Positions 45,218 to 54,542 of a stretch of 64,000 nt of DNA are shown here, in pieces. The notes under the pieces were generated by a model. It searched no databases. It saw nothing but the letters and a program-made list of their open reading frames with translations, and was not told where the DNA came from. This DNA is from Chryseobacterium daecheongense. Lineage in GTDB: Bacteria > Bacteroidota > Bacteroidia > Flavobacteriales > Weeksellaceae. The stretch's first letter is position 1. Each line of letters begins with the position of its first letter. The stretch spans positions 1,550,001 to 1,614,000 of the forward strand of contig CP115858.1 in the NCBI GenBank assembly GCA_027920525.1, written 5' to 3'. A program made the position numbers and the translations under genes.

Positions 45218-47062
45218 CTAAGCTTCTATAGCCTCTGAAAATCTTGTAATAGAATTAATGTTAACAGATAAGTTAGCGTCTGTACTACTTGCAACTACTT
45301 CTAGTATATATCCATTCGCTGAAGAGATTGAGGCTGCATCAGCAATAGTATCATAATATAAAGAAAACTCGCCTGAACTTTGTTGTGGAGCAACCGTAAT
45401 TACTCCCATTAGAGAAAATCCACTCACAGGATTTTTCAGTCTGATTCCAAGGGTTAATGTATCTGATAAAGCATTTGTTCTATCAGAAAAACTACCCATA
45501 ATTCTCCATCTATGATTCTGTCCGGGAATTGGATTTTCTATTAATCTACCGGAATAAGTTGTTGATCCTCCATTTCTTCCCGAATCAAAGATTCCTTTAT
45601 AATTATTTGGTGTACTATTGGGATATTTTGTGACGGGTGAAGATACAATTGTTGGAGTAGCAATATTAATATTAAGTTGCTTATATGTATTGGCTGTAAA
45701 ATTAGAAACAGACAATCCTGCATAACTTACTTTTATCTGCCCAGATTCATTTTTTCTGGCGAATGCAACATTCCAGTTGTTAATATTTTGCTGTGAAAAA
45801 TCATTTGAATCCCAGTCTTTTGTCCATGGTGACCATGTTCCATTATAATAATACCTTCTGTAGGAATCATTGTATATTGAATACGTGATATACTCCTGAA
45901 CGATATGAGTGCTTGTTGCAAATACTTTTAAAAGTCCAGCGAGCAATACGGGGTGATTATTTTCAGGAGTAGCATTAGCAGTACCTCCTTGTATCCGAAA
46001 TCCAGTTGTCGTAATAGTATTAAGGTCAACATTACCAACTAATCCTCTGTATATCAACCCCTGTGTGAAAGCATTGTTCCATTGAGAGGAATCTCCGTGA
46101 TTTAAGGTAGTAATAGTACCTGTATTATTAATCTTAACAACTTCTGTTAAAGACACCGAACTCCCGTTGGTTCCAGAGTTTGTTGCATAATTAAATGAAA
46201 AATTCTTATGATTGTTTACTGTAAATCCCCATGATGCTAAACTTCCTCTGGGCTGAATAAAGTTTGTTCCATTGAACTGCAAATTATGTCCCATCCATAA
46301 ACCATATCCTGGTGTTGCACTTGCTACATTAGTATGAAACAATGCAGATCCAGTAGTCGTCTGGGTACCAAAGTTTAGATTGTAAGCATCAACATATTGT
46401 GTGCCAGCTGAACTAAGAATAACCTGACCTGCACTGGTACTATCGCCCTGTGGTCTTAAATATATGTTTCCTGCGGCTGTCTCTCCAGAAAGAATCAAAC
46501 TATATGTATTGGTTCTCACTTTATTTGTACCTTGCCTTTGAAGAATTAATTCTCCGGTGGTGCTGTTTATGTTTCCACTTAAATCAACATTTCCTCTCGT
46601 ATATTGATTTCCTACAGTGTCTAGGGCATATCCCGTAGTTGGAACAACAGAAGAACTGGCTCCGACAACGACACGCTGGTCAGAGGTCCATCTGATTGCA
46701 TTTTTACTGTTATAGGCTGATCCTCCAATATATCCCCAACTCAAATTTACAGCTCCGCTACTTGTAACGGTTCCGTAGTATCCAAATGTATCTATATCTC
46801 CGTTAGAACCTATTAGCTTTGTAAAATATCTTGAAAAATTAGAGCTAGTTGTTACACCGGACATATCTCTGGATATTCCGTTTGTATTTGTTTGCCCAAG
46901 ATTTATGCCGCCCGTCATTGTTCCTCCTGAAAGAGGCAAATAAGGTGCATCATTTGAATCTAGGTGCACATAGCTATCTATAAGGTCTCCAAACTGACTT
47001 TCAGTTGGTCTTTTTCCTGACTTAAAATAATTTTTTAATTCTGTGATGGATTTCTTTGCCAT
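45218..47062 (-). CDS. Tail-fibre-like protein with pyocin-knob-like segment (fibre 1)
   Basis: The 614-aa protein begins M-A-K-K-S-I-T-E-L-K-N-Y-F-K-S-G-K-R-P-T, then E-S-Q-F-G-D-L-I-D-S-Y, an anchor shared with the next two proteins. P-L-S-G-G-T-M-T-G-G-I-N-L-G (about 42-55) is a common phage tail-fibre motif. A long Gly/Thr/Ser-rich beta region follows. Near 340-405 a segment with I-T-T-T-G-F-R-I-Q-G-G-T-A, G-L-L-K-V-F and Y-Y-N-G-T-W-S-P-W resembles pyocin-knob domains of fibre proteins. The end lacks the coiled coil of the other two fibres and is instead a beta domain. No signal peptide. Probably a receptor-binding or adhesive fibre. Confidence 0.72.
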   Translation of the reverse strand: MAKKSITELKNYFKSGKRPTESQFGDLIDSYVHLDSNDAPYLPLSGGTMTGGINLGQTNTNGISRDMSGVTTSSNFSRYFTKLIGSNGDIDTFGYYGTVTSSGAVNLSWGYIGGSAYNSKNAIRWTSDQRVVVGASSSVVPTTGYALDTVGNQYTRGNVDLSGNINSTTGELILQRQGTNKVRTNTYSLILSGETAAGNIYLRPQGDSTSAGQVILSSAGTQYVDAYNLNFGTQTTTGSALFHTNVASATPGYGLWMGHNLQFNGTNFIQPRGSLASWGFTVNNHKNFSFNYATNSGTNGSSVSLTEVVKINNTGTITTLNHGDSSQWNNAFTQGLIYRGLVGNVDLNTITTTGFRIQGGTANATPENNHPVLLAGLLKVFATSTHIVQEYITYSIYNDSYRRYYYNGTWSPWTKDWDSNDFSQQNINNWNVAFARKNESGQIKVSYAGLSVSNFTANTYKQLNINIATPTIVSSPVTKYPNSTPNNYKGIFDSGRNGGSTTYSGRLIENPIPGQNHRWRIMGSFSDRTNALSDTLTLGIRLKNPVSGFSLMGVITVAPQQSSGEFSLYYDTIADAASISSANGYILEVVASSTDANLSVNINSITRFSEAIEA

Positions 47063-47069
47063 GATTTAT

Positions 47070-48218
47070 TTAATTTATTAAATTTTTTAATCTCTCAATT
47101 TCTTCATTTTGAGAAATCATATAAAGAGTCAGTTCTTCAATTTTCTGAAGTAATTTCATCTGGAAATCTCCGACTTTAATTCCACCTTCTATAATATTAT
47201 CTCCAGATGGAATTTCCGGAAGGTGTTTATTTTTTTTTATGAATGATTTCAGCTCATTTAACGTAGGCATTTGATAATCCGGTCTGATGGAAGAAGTATT
47301 ATCAAAATACTTTTGAAATACATAGTCGGCAGGAACATTGGCATCTACAATTACATCTTCTGCATGTATTTTTCCTTTTACAGTTAGCTTTTGATCCGGA
47401 TTTTGGGTTCCAATTCCCACATTACCTGCATCTCTGTTTAACACTAAGGTATTTCCTAATGGATTAATATGTAGTGGAGATCCGGCATGACTCTGAATCC
47501 ATGTGTTCTGTGTATTATACCCCATTCTTAAATTAGGCAATGTGGTATCTCCGATGATAACTGCACCTGGATCTTGCGGTTCGCTAAATGAACCGATAAT
47601 CTGTAATTTGGATTGAGGATTCGATGTTCCTACTCCAAAATTATTGCTATAATAAGTATAGTGTTTGTTCTGACCTATAACGGGACTGGCATATATTCCT
47701 GAAACTTTTGCGTTATCTACAACTGCTGTTCCTTGGGACTGCTGTACGATCCGCATACTATAAGGGTTCCCTGTGGATCGGGTGTGATAGATACTTAATT
47801 TGTACTGATTTAAGGTATCATCCCAGATAATATCTCCCACGTAAATATTGTCAACTATGGGTCCTGAAGCTTCCATAACCCTGGAAGCAGATGGATACCA
47901 AATATTGTTATCAGGATTTCCCCCAAAAATAATCTGTTTTCGAATTATTCCAATCGTATTTTCATTACTGTACGAGCCTACAATCTGAACTTCAAATTCA
48001 CCATTGACATAACCATTTCCCAGTAAAACATCAACGGCAAGGTCATTTTGCTGATGAGGAAAAAAAATGAAGAAATCTTTGTATTTGTAGCTTTCAGAAG
48101 ATAATCTTGGGTCATCCAAATGTAAATAGCTATCAATGAAATCACTAAATTGGCTTTCAGTTGGCCTCTTGCCTGCTTTAAAATACTCCTTTAACTCTTG
48201 TATATCTCTTTTCGCCAT
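47070..48218 (-). CDS. Tail-fibre-like protein (fibre 2)
   Basis: This 382-aa protein has the shared anchor (M-A-K-R-D-I-Q-E-L-K-E-Y-F-K-A-G-K-R-P-T, then E-S-Q-F). A domain starting Y-K-Y-K-D-F-F-I-F-F-P-H-Q-Q (about 44-175) is shared with fibre 3. A short beta region with N-P-Q-S-K-L-Q-I and N-P-D-Q-K-L-T-V-K-G repeats follows, then a C-terminal stretch H-L-P-E-I-P-S with a terminal coiled coil (L-L-Q-K-I-E-E-L-T-L-Y-M-I). This end recalls the tail-fibre trimerisation ends of Bacteroidota. No signal peptide. It lies 7 bases from fibre 1. Confidence 0.72.
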   Translation of the reverse strand: MAKRDIQELKEYFKAGKRPTESQFSDFIDSYLHLDDPRLSSESYKYKDFFIFFPHQQNDLAVDVLLGNGYVNGEFEVQIVGSYSNENTIGIIRKQIIFGGNPDNNIWYPSASRVMEASGPIVDNIYVGDIIWDDTLNQYKLSIYHTRSTGNPYSMRIVQQSQGTAVVDNAKVSGIYASPVIGQNKHYTYYSNNFGVGTSNPQSKLQIIGSFSEPQDPGAVIIGDTTLPNLRMGYNTQNTWIQSHAGSPLHINPLGNTLVLNRDAGNVGIGTQNPDQKLTVKGKIHAEDVIVDANVPADYVFQKYFDNTSSIRPDYQMPTLNELKSFIKKNKHLPEIPSGDNIIEGGIKVGDFQMKLLQKIEELTLYMISQNEEIERLKNLIN

Positions 48219-48220
48219 GA

Positions 48221-49681
48221 TTAATTTGTTTTTAAAACATCGATCTCTTTTTTCATTGAGATCATGTATAATGTTAATTCTTCTATTTTCTGAAGTAATT
48301 TGATTTGGAAGTCCCCAACTGAAAGTCCATTATCCATCATTTCTTTTGCGGAAGGGATTTCCGGAAGATGGCTTTTTTCGGAGATGAATTTTTCAAGATC
48401 ACCGATATCTCTTAAATGGTAATCCGACGCAAAGACATGGTCCGCAGTGGGTGTCGCAGTAATTACCACATCCTTTGCTTCAATTTTACCATATAAGGCC
48501 ATATTACCCGCATCTGATAAGAACAACCTTGGTCCATAGGTTCCATCTGTAGAATAGCTCCAGAATTGTAATCCATTACCATAGCCTCCTGTCATATTGT
48601 AGATTGCCCATTGGTGGGCGGTACCAGATGCTGTTTTGGCTGGATTTTGTAAGAGAAGAGCACCTCCTTCATTACTACTAACTTGTGATACCATAATTCC
48701 GCGTACATCCAATTTTTGTTGTGGGTTATCTGTGCCAATTCCAACATTTCCATTCGGGATTATCCTCATAAGCTCTGACATCGTAACGGGAGAATCCTGG
48801 GCAGCTTGCACGTAGTTAGAAGATAAAAATTTAATTCCTTCACCACCAACCGTTACCGCTGTCTTATAACCAGCGTAAGATCCATTACCTGATAGCCAGC
48901 CATAAGCCGTCTGATTATCAGCTTTAACGCCATAACCCATGTAAGTTTCTGCGCCACTTCTTAATGATCCCCAATTGTTTACAGATCCATTTTCATAACG
49001 GATGGAAAATGCATTGATTCCTTCTGTAGCATCACTTCTACCAGCCTGAACATTACCCCATACATCCAGTTTAGATTTTGGGTTATCAGTTCCTATTCCA
49101 ATGTTTCCATTATAATATACTGAATGCTTTTTTTGCTCAACTAATGGTTTAACATATATATCAGAAAGCCTTGCCTGATCTACAAATGCCTTATCATAAG
49201 AAAACTGTTTGATTCTTACAGCATATGGGTTTTGATTGGGGCTTGTATGATAAATAGTGAATTTATATTCATTTCTTGCGGAGTCCCATACAATATCTCC
49301 AATGTAAATACTTTCCAAAATGGTTCCTGCTGCTTCTACAACTCTGGCCGTAGTAGGATACCAAACATTTCCATCAGGATTAAGCCCTACTTCAAATTGT
49401 TTTTTTATAATACCAACACTTGTCTGATGCGAAAATGTACCTGTAACTTCAACTTCAATACTTCCATTCAGATAATTATTTCCTAAAAGGACATCTACAG
49501 CCATATCACCTTGCTGATGAGGAAATTCAAAGTATAAATCTTTATATTTATAATTATCAGGGAAAATAGTTTTATCGTCTAAGTTGGAATAGCTATCCAA
49601 CAAATCCCCGAACTGGCTTTCTGTCGGCCGCTTTCCTGCTTTAAAATATTCTTTTAAAGCTGCTATTGTTTTTTTTGCCAT
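48221..49681 (-). CDS. Tail-fibre-like protein (fibre 3)
   Basis: The 486-aa protein is a paralogue of fibre 2: the same anchor, the same Y-K-Y-K-D-L-Y-F-E-F-P-H-Q-Q domain (about 44-190), repeats such as N-P-K-S-K-L-D-V-W-G and N-P-Q-Q-K-L-D-V-R-G, and the same end (H-L-P-E-I-P-S-A, then L-L-Q-K-I-E-E-L-T-L-Y-M-I). It has about 100 more residues in the variable middle (about 210-390). Constant ends around a variable middle suggest exchangeable receptor-binding parts. It is 2 bases from fibre 2; an 84-base gap with a hairpin separates it from the 1590-aa gene. Confidence 0.72.
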   Translation of the reverse strand: MAKKTIAALKEYFKAGKRPTESQFGDLLDSYSNLDDKTIFPDNYKYKDLYFEFPHQQGDMAVDVLLGNNYLNGSIEVEVTGTFSHQTSVGIIKKQFEVGLNPDGNVWYPTTARVVEAAGTILESIYIGDIVWDSARNEYKFTIYHTSPNQNPYAVRIKQFSYDKAFVDQARLSDIYVKPLVEQKKHSVYYNGNIGIGTDNPKSKLDVWGNVQAGRSDATEGINAFSIRYENGSVNNWGSLRSGAETYMGYGVKADNQTAYGWLSGNGSYAGYKTAVTVGGEGIKFLSSNYVQAAQDSPVTMSELMRIIPNGNVGIGTDNPQQKLDVRGIMVSQVSSNEGGALLLQNPAKTASGTAHQWAIYNMTGGYGNGLQFWSYSTDGTYGPRLFLSDAGNMALYGKIEAKDVVITATPTADHVFASDYHLRDIGDLEKFISEKSHLPEIPSAKEMMDNGLSVGDFQIKLLQKIEELTLYMISMKKEIDVLKTN

Positions 49682-49704
49682 AATTTTTGTTTTTTCATGA
49701 TCAG

Positions 49705-49735
49705 AGTTCCTCCTCCCATAAAGTTGGGAGGAACT
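49705..49735 (-). other. GC-rich hairpin between the 1590-aa gene and fibre 3
   Basis: AGTTCCTCC (49705-49713) and GGAGGAACT (49727-49735) form a 9-bp perfect stem, with CCCA/TGGG able to extend it. No U-run follows on the minus strand, so it is not a normal terminator. It may set the ratio of fibre to giant-protein mRNA. Confidence 0.55.
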
Positions 49736-49765
49736 GATTCATTTTTCATTAATTATAATTAAGGG

Positions 49766-52700
49766 TTAGTTAGGGCTAACGATAAATGTTTGCTCGATAA
49801 TCATTCCATCGGTCCCATCTGAAGAAATTCCACCGATTGTCGTCGAAGAGTCCGGGCTATACAGAGTAATAATCCTTTCATCTTTACTAAACATCCCTGA
49901 TGTGTTTTCTGTGGTAACCTTAAAATGATAATAAATAGGATTTCCATCTACATCCTTTACTGTAAGAGGGTCTAACCCTAATTTTTCTAATCGCAGGAAA
50001 ATTGTTTTATCACTAATGTCAAAGATTTCTTTAGGAATCCATGCCTCAGTGTTAGTCTGAGGATCATTTTCAAAAAGAAACAACTGTACCTTTGAAGTAT
50101 TATTTGAAAGGATATTCATTCTTGCTACTTCTTTCCAGTTTCCTTGATTAGTCATCTGATATAAATGATATTTACCTTTATAGCATTGTTCTTTCCAGCT
50201 CAGCAGACCTGAAGTCACAACATTTCCTATAATCGGATTGGATTCAAATTTCAGTTCCGGTGATTCCGGTAAGGCGTTTTCTGTAATGGTTGTAATCATC
50301 AATTTTGAAGCTTCAGAAGGTGCGTATTCTGTTACAACTACATCAGATTGATTGTTTCCACTATAATTTGCTTCTGTATATTCTACTTCAGCCTCTACCG
50401 TTACGCGATAATATAAAGGATCTCCGAACGGAACTTCAGATAAATCGGCAAAGTTATCTTCTAAAGTCCAGACTTCATTATCTAACAGCCCTGTAGCTTC
50501 AAGATTAAGATCTTTCACCAACTTCATTGTTCTTACTGAAACAGCATCTTCTATATTAAGAGAGCGGTATAATTTTGCTTTCTTAATATTGTAGATTTTA
50601 TTGTATGAATTGATGGTTACCTGCATTTTAGGTACAATATTCTCTTCTGTGTTTTCTAAGACAGGAATAACACTTTTAATTTCAGGCGTCCTTAATGGGA
50701 ACGAGTTGATCATTTTCACAGGACCTACTGCAGGGCTTAATTCCCCTTGAACTAACTGAGCATTCACTTCTTTTACTGAATAGAAATACACACTTGTTGA
50801 AGCTCCATCTAATGTAAAATCAACAAATAATGTTTTATTGTTTCCCACCGTTTTCATCATAGGAGCCATATCAAATTTAGGGTCGGCAGGGTTCAAATAA
50901 GCTCCATTTTCGCCCCTGATTACCTGAGCTTTTGGAATGGGTTGATAATCTCCTCCTTTTATATGCTGATAAAGAATCGGAATCTCCGTTAATGGAACAA
51001 ATGAATTCTGAATTGTTTGTTTTACGAAATCATAAAATGTCAGTCTTCCAAATTGCCCGTTTGGATCAGCAGGAATGATTTCATAAAGCATATCTGTAAT
51101 TTGATCATATGTTACAGGTGCTATATCATCGTAGTATTTATTATGTTCTAAAATAAATTCATTAATACTCTTGAGAAATGCTTTATTATTTGGCATTGGC
51201 AGGGCATAACCATTATATTCCCTAAACTTTTTCGTATTAGTATCAATAGTCGCATTCGCTAATTCCAATAATCTTGCATTAAAGTATTCATCATTATTCT
51301 TAAGACGGATATCTTCAACTGAATTAACTGCAGGGGTCGCATTATACCCTTCTGTATATTCATATAAAGAGCTCAGAAGAATATCATCATTACTACGAAG
51401 ATACATTACACTAAATGGCCTATGTGCAAAATTTGTAGTAAAAGCATATGATGAACGTCCAAAATAGTCTGGTCTTGTAGCATATTTGGCTCCTAATGGC
51501 TTATCTGGAGTTTCAGGAGCTTCGATTCTTCTTCCAAACATCATTGTAGGAATGGAAATTCTGGATTTGTAATCAGAATAAGTAAGATCGATGGTTCTGG
51601 TTCCGAAAATACTGTATTTTTCAAGGATATCAGGATCCTGAGGAATAACATAATCTTTCGTCAGGCGACATGGAGCATTATAATGAAGGTACACTCTATA
51701 TCCCGGATAGAAGTTAACTTCTTCTACTCTTGGTGGGGTGTCCGGCTGTAAAGGATCGGTTGCAAATAGCTCATCCAGAGCAAAAAGCCTTAGGTTGCCA
51801 GTTCCGATATTGTCTATACGGATTACTTTAAGAGTCCGTTTTTCTTTGCCTTGTTGACCGTCTATGGAAACCCTAACACTTCCTTTATACCATTGTACAC
51901 TGTCAGCTCCTGCGACAGTAGAATATTGAGGATGATTATTCAATACAAACGACTGAAAATTAAGCTCATACAACCCAGCAAACGGAGCACCCTGAGTATC
52001 GGCCCTTTTAATATTGGCTAGTTTTTTAATTCCTCTGAATTTTCTGAAGTACGTATTATAAGTTACATCAGGAGCTGCTCCGGACTCTACCGTAATTTCT
52101 TCAGTATAGACAGGCCAGTTATCCCCGATCTGAATTTTAAGCGGATGTGGATTTGCCGTTCCCCAGGTTGATGTATTCTGCATATTTTCGATCACCATAA
52201 ATGATTCATCTGCATTTGGTACTACAAAATTGGCAGGATCAAAAACAACAGGTACATTCTGACCAAAAGCATTCCCGACTTGCTTTTTGTAAATATAGAA
52301 GATTGGAAAATTCGGGTCTGCACCGGATACAATATTATCAATAATATAATCATCCGCTCCTACTTTAAAAATACCTCCTATGTAGTTCTGAAAAGAAGCC
52401 GCAGGAATTGAGGGCGTCATAGCCTGATTGGCTCCAGCGCTACTTAGTTGTAAAGCTTTGGTAGTAACCACAGACACTAAAGGATTTCCAGATAGATCTG
52501 ATATTGTATCAATCATTCCGAATACCTGATTTGGAATTTCAGGACGGAAAAACACCTCTATTTTATCAGCAAACAATTCTTCATTATCCGGAAGGGGATT
52601 AAAATCATTTAAATCTGTTCCATTAATAGCTTTGTGATAGGAAATCATATCTTGCGAAGCATCATATTCCATGGTTAATCTTATCAAGGTCTTATCATTG

Positions 52701-54538
52701 GCCGGATTTAGAGCATACATATCCTGCTCATTCTGTGAAGTAAGCAACAATGGTTGTTCTTGCTGAACTAAAAATGCACTCACACTGGATGGTGGTAACA
52801 AAGTGTTTGCAGGTCTTATTTTTGATTCTACCTCCCAGGTCGTCTCAGAGGACTGTGCTCTCGAAAACCAGTTGACACCATAAGAACCATATACATGTTT
52901 TCCTGATTTTGTCTCTTTGTGTACATAGGCAGGATTTCCAAAGTCTGGAAGTGCAATAGCGACTGTCTCGTTATGGGCTTCTGCGCCATTTGAAAATACA
53001 TTCTGGAAGTTAGGGTCATTGGGTAGTTCAGGAAGTCTCCATTCTAGTTCATCACTTGATCTGTATTCAATACCCACATGAACAGGATAAGTAAACTTAG
53101 ACATATCAAATTCATGATTGGTATAATAGAATGTACTATCAGCTGGCTCATCGGGCATAAGCTCTTCAATCATCAAACTTAAATACCTTCCCGTACCATC
53201 GTGGGTATATCCCTCTGCATCAGTAAGCCCACTCATCGTAGTTCCTGCTGTAGGATCCGCAGATACCATTCCCGGAACCGGTTCTTTTAAATTGATTGGT
53301 AGACATAACCTCTGATCATCAAGTGCAGTAGGTAAAGTAATGTAAATATGATTACGCTCGTTCTGACCTTGCCCGTTGCCTAAATCCGCCATTGTAACAT
53401 AGTAAGCCGCATACATATACTTCTCTCCGTTGTAAACTTCATCATGGATATCCAAGTGTCCCAATCCTAACATTCTGGAAACATGGTAGTCAAGTGCTGC
53501 CATTTGCAAATTGTTGAAATGAGAAAATTCAAGCGGATTAGGATCACTCTCATCATCATTAAGATAATAATGATCAATAGCTAAAGGATTTGCTGCATCG
53601 TTACTCAATTCTAAGTATCTCTTGACCGAATCCATAATAGTACTCTGAGGATCATCTAAGCCATTCCATCTTCTCTGATAATTTTTGATATTTACAAACT
53701 CTCCATCATTGTACCTTGCCCAGGAAGCATGTACGGGACGATTGCCTGGATCAGGATCAAGTCTTCGATGCAGCACTTCACTGTCATCAAGAGAAAGTCC
53801 AAATATTCCGATCTCCTCCCACTGACTTTTATAGGCAAAATCTTCATAAAATTCAAAATCAATTTTTGTAATAATGGTTCCCGAAGGTAAAAATCGAATG
53901 CTTCTGCCATTTTCAGCAAATATTTTTTCTGAAAAGTCTACAATATTTTTCCTGAAAGTCACATTTTTAGGCAGCCCCAAAAGATCTGTTTCTACTGACA
54001 AAACTTCCGTTTTTGAAGTACCCGGTGATTTTGGGGTAAGTTGCGTAGAGAAAAATAATTTTTCTCTACATTCAACTTCAATAACATTTTTCCCGTATTG
54101 TTCTAAAAATTCCTCTGGATTTGAAAACGGATCTACATGACCTCTTACTTCATTGTATTTATTAAGATTTCTGAAATACACATAAAACATACTTACTTCA
54201 CGGTTTCCATAAAGCCATAAACCTTCAGAATCAATAACGGTTCTTGGAGAATCCGTTAGATAAAGACTTCTTGCCTGAGGAAAGTACGGTGTTCTGAATA
54301 CTCTTACGAAATCGTCTTCCTTATTTAAACCTTTTGGTGGACCAGAATAATTATCCCCTTTAGGTAAATGTTGTTCAACAGGACCTTTCAGGGTCCATCT
54401 TAAATGAATTCCCGGAGTACTGTCATCTCCTTTGGATCCGGCAGCTTGCATATATAGGCAATTCGACTGTAAAAGGACATTATCCATAGGAAGTGATCCT
54501 GAAGCCATAGTTGTATTATTATTTATATTAGATGACAT
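49766..54538 (-). CDS. 1590-aa modular beta-rich protein, unknown function
   Basis: The protein begins M-S-S-N-I-N-N-N-T-T-M-A-S-G-S-L without a signal peptide. An N-terminal domain has T-P-G-I-H-L-R-W-T-L-K-G (about 42-53). The long middle is mixed beta with many Asp/Asn-Pro turns. The last 300 residues look like fibronectin-III-type modules (P-L-Y-Y-R-V-T-V-E-A-E; P-I-Y-Y-H-F-K-V-T-T-E-N). I see no catalytic motif and no T9SS sorting domain. It follows the 2196-aa gene after only 4 bases, so the two are made together and may form one complex. A structural or binding role is a guess. Confidence 0.7.
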   Translation of the reverse strand: MSSNINNNTTMASGSLPMDNVLLQSNCLYMQAAGSKGDDSTPGIHLRWTLKGPVEQHLPKGDNYSGPPKGLNKEDDFVRVFRTPYFPQARSLYLTDSPRTVIDSEGLWLYGNREVSMFYVYFRNLNKYNEVRGHVDPFSNPEEFLEQYGKNVIEVECREKLFFSTQLTPKSPGTSKTEVLSVETDLLGLPKNVTFRKNIVDFSEKIFAENGRSIRFLPSGTIITKIDFEFYEDFAYKSQWEEIGIFGLSLDDSEVLHRRLDPDPGNRPVHASWARYNDGEFVNIKNYQRRWNGLDDPQSTIMDSVKRYLELSNDAANPLAIDHYYLNDDESDPNPLEFSHFNNLQMAALDYHVSRMLGLGHLDIHDEVYNGEKYMYAAYYVTMADLGNGQGQNERNHIYITLPTALDDQRLCLPINLKEPVPGMVSADPTAGTTMSGLTDAEGYTHDGTGRYLSLMIEELMPDEPADSTFYYTNHEFDMSKFTYPVHVGIEYRSSDELEWRLPELPNDPNFQNVFSNGAEAHNETVAIALPDFGNPAYVHKETKSGKHVYGSYGVNWFSRAQSSETTWEVESKIRPANTLLPPSSVSAFLVQQEQPLLLTSQNEQDMYALNPANDKTLIRLTMEYDASQDMISYHKAINGTDLNDFNPLPDNEELFADKIEVFFRPEIPNQVFGMIDTISDLSGNPLVSVVTTKALQLSSAGANQAMTPSIPAASFQNYIGGIFKVGADDYIIDNIVSGADPNFPIFYIYKKQVGNAFGQNVPVVFDPANFVVPNADESFMVIENMQNTSTWGTANPHPLKIQIGDNWPVYTEEITVESGAAPDVTYNTYFRKFRGIKKLANIKRADTQGAPFAGLYELNFQSFVLNNHPQYSTVAGADSVQWYKGSVRVSIDGQQGKEKRTLKVIRIDNIGTGNLRLFALDELFATDPLQPDTPPRVEEVNFYPGYRVYLHYNAPCRLTKDYVIPQDPDILEKYSIFGTRTIDLTYSDYKSRISIPTMMFGRRIEAPETPDKPLGAKYATRPDYFGRSSYAFTTNFAHRPFSVMYLRSNDDILLSSLYEYTEGYNATPAVNSVEDIRLKNNDEYFNARLLELANATIDTNTKKFREYNGYALPMPNNKAFLKSINEFILEHNKYYDDIAPVTYDQITDMLYEIIPADPNGQFGRLTFYDFVKQTIQNSFVPLTEIPILYQHIKGGDYQPIPKAQVIRGENGAYLNPADPKFDMAPMMKTVGNNKTLFVDFTLDGASTSVYFYSVKEVNAQLVQGELSPAVGPVKMINSFPLRTPEIKSVIPVLENTEENIVPKMQVTINSYNKIYNIKKAKLYRSLNIEDAVSVRTMKLVKDLNLEATGLLDNEVWTLEDNFADLSEVPFGDPLYYRVTVEAEVEYTEANYSGNNQSDVVVTEYAPSEASKLMITTITENALPESPELKFESNPIIGNVVTSGLLSWKEQCYKGKYHLYQMTNQGNWKEVARMNILSNNTSKVQLFLFENDPQTNTEAWIPKEIFDISDKTIFLRLEKLGLDPLTVKDVDGNPIYYHFKVTTENTSGMFSKDERIITLYSPDSSTTIGGISSDGTDGMIIEQTFIVSPN

Positions 54539-54542
54539 TTTA

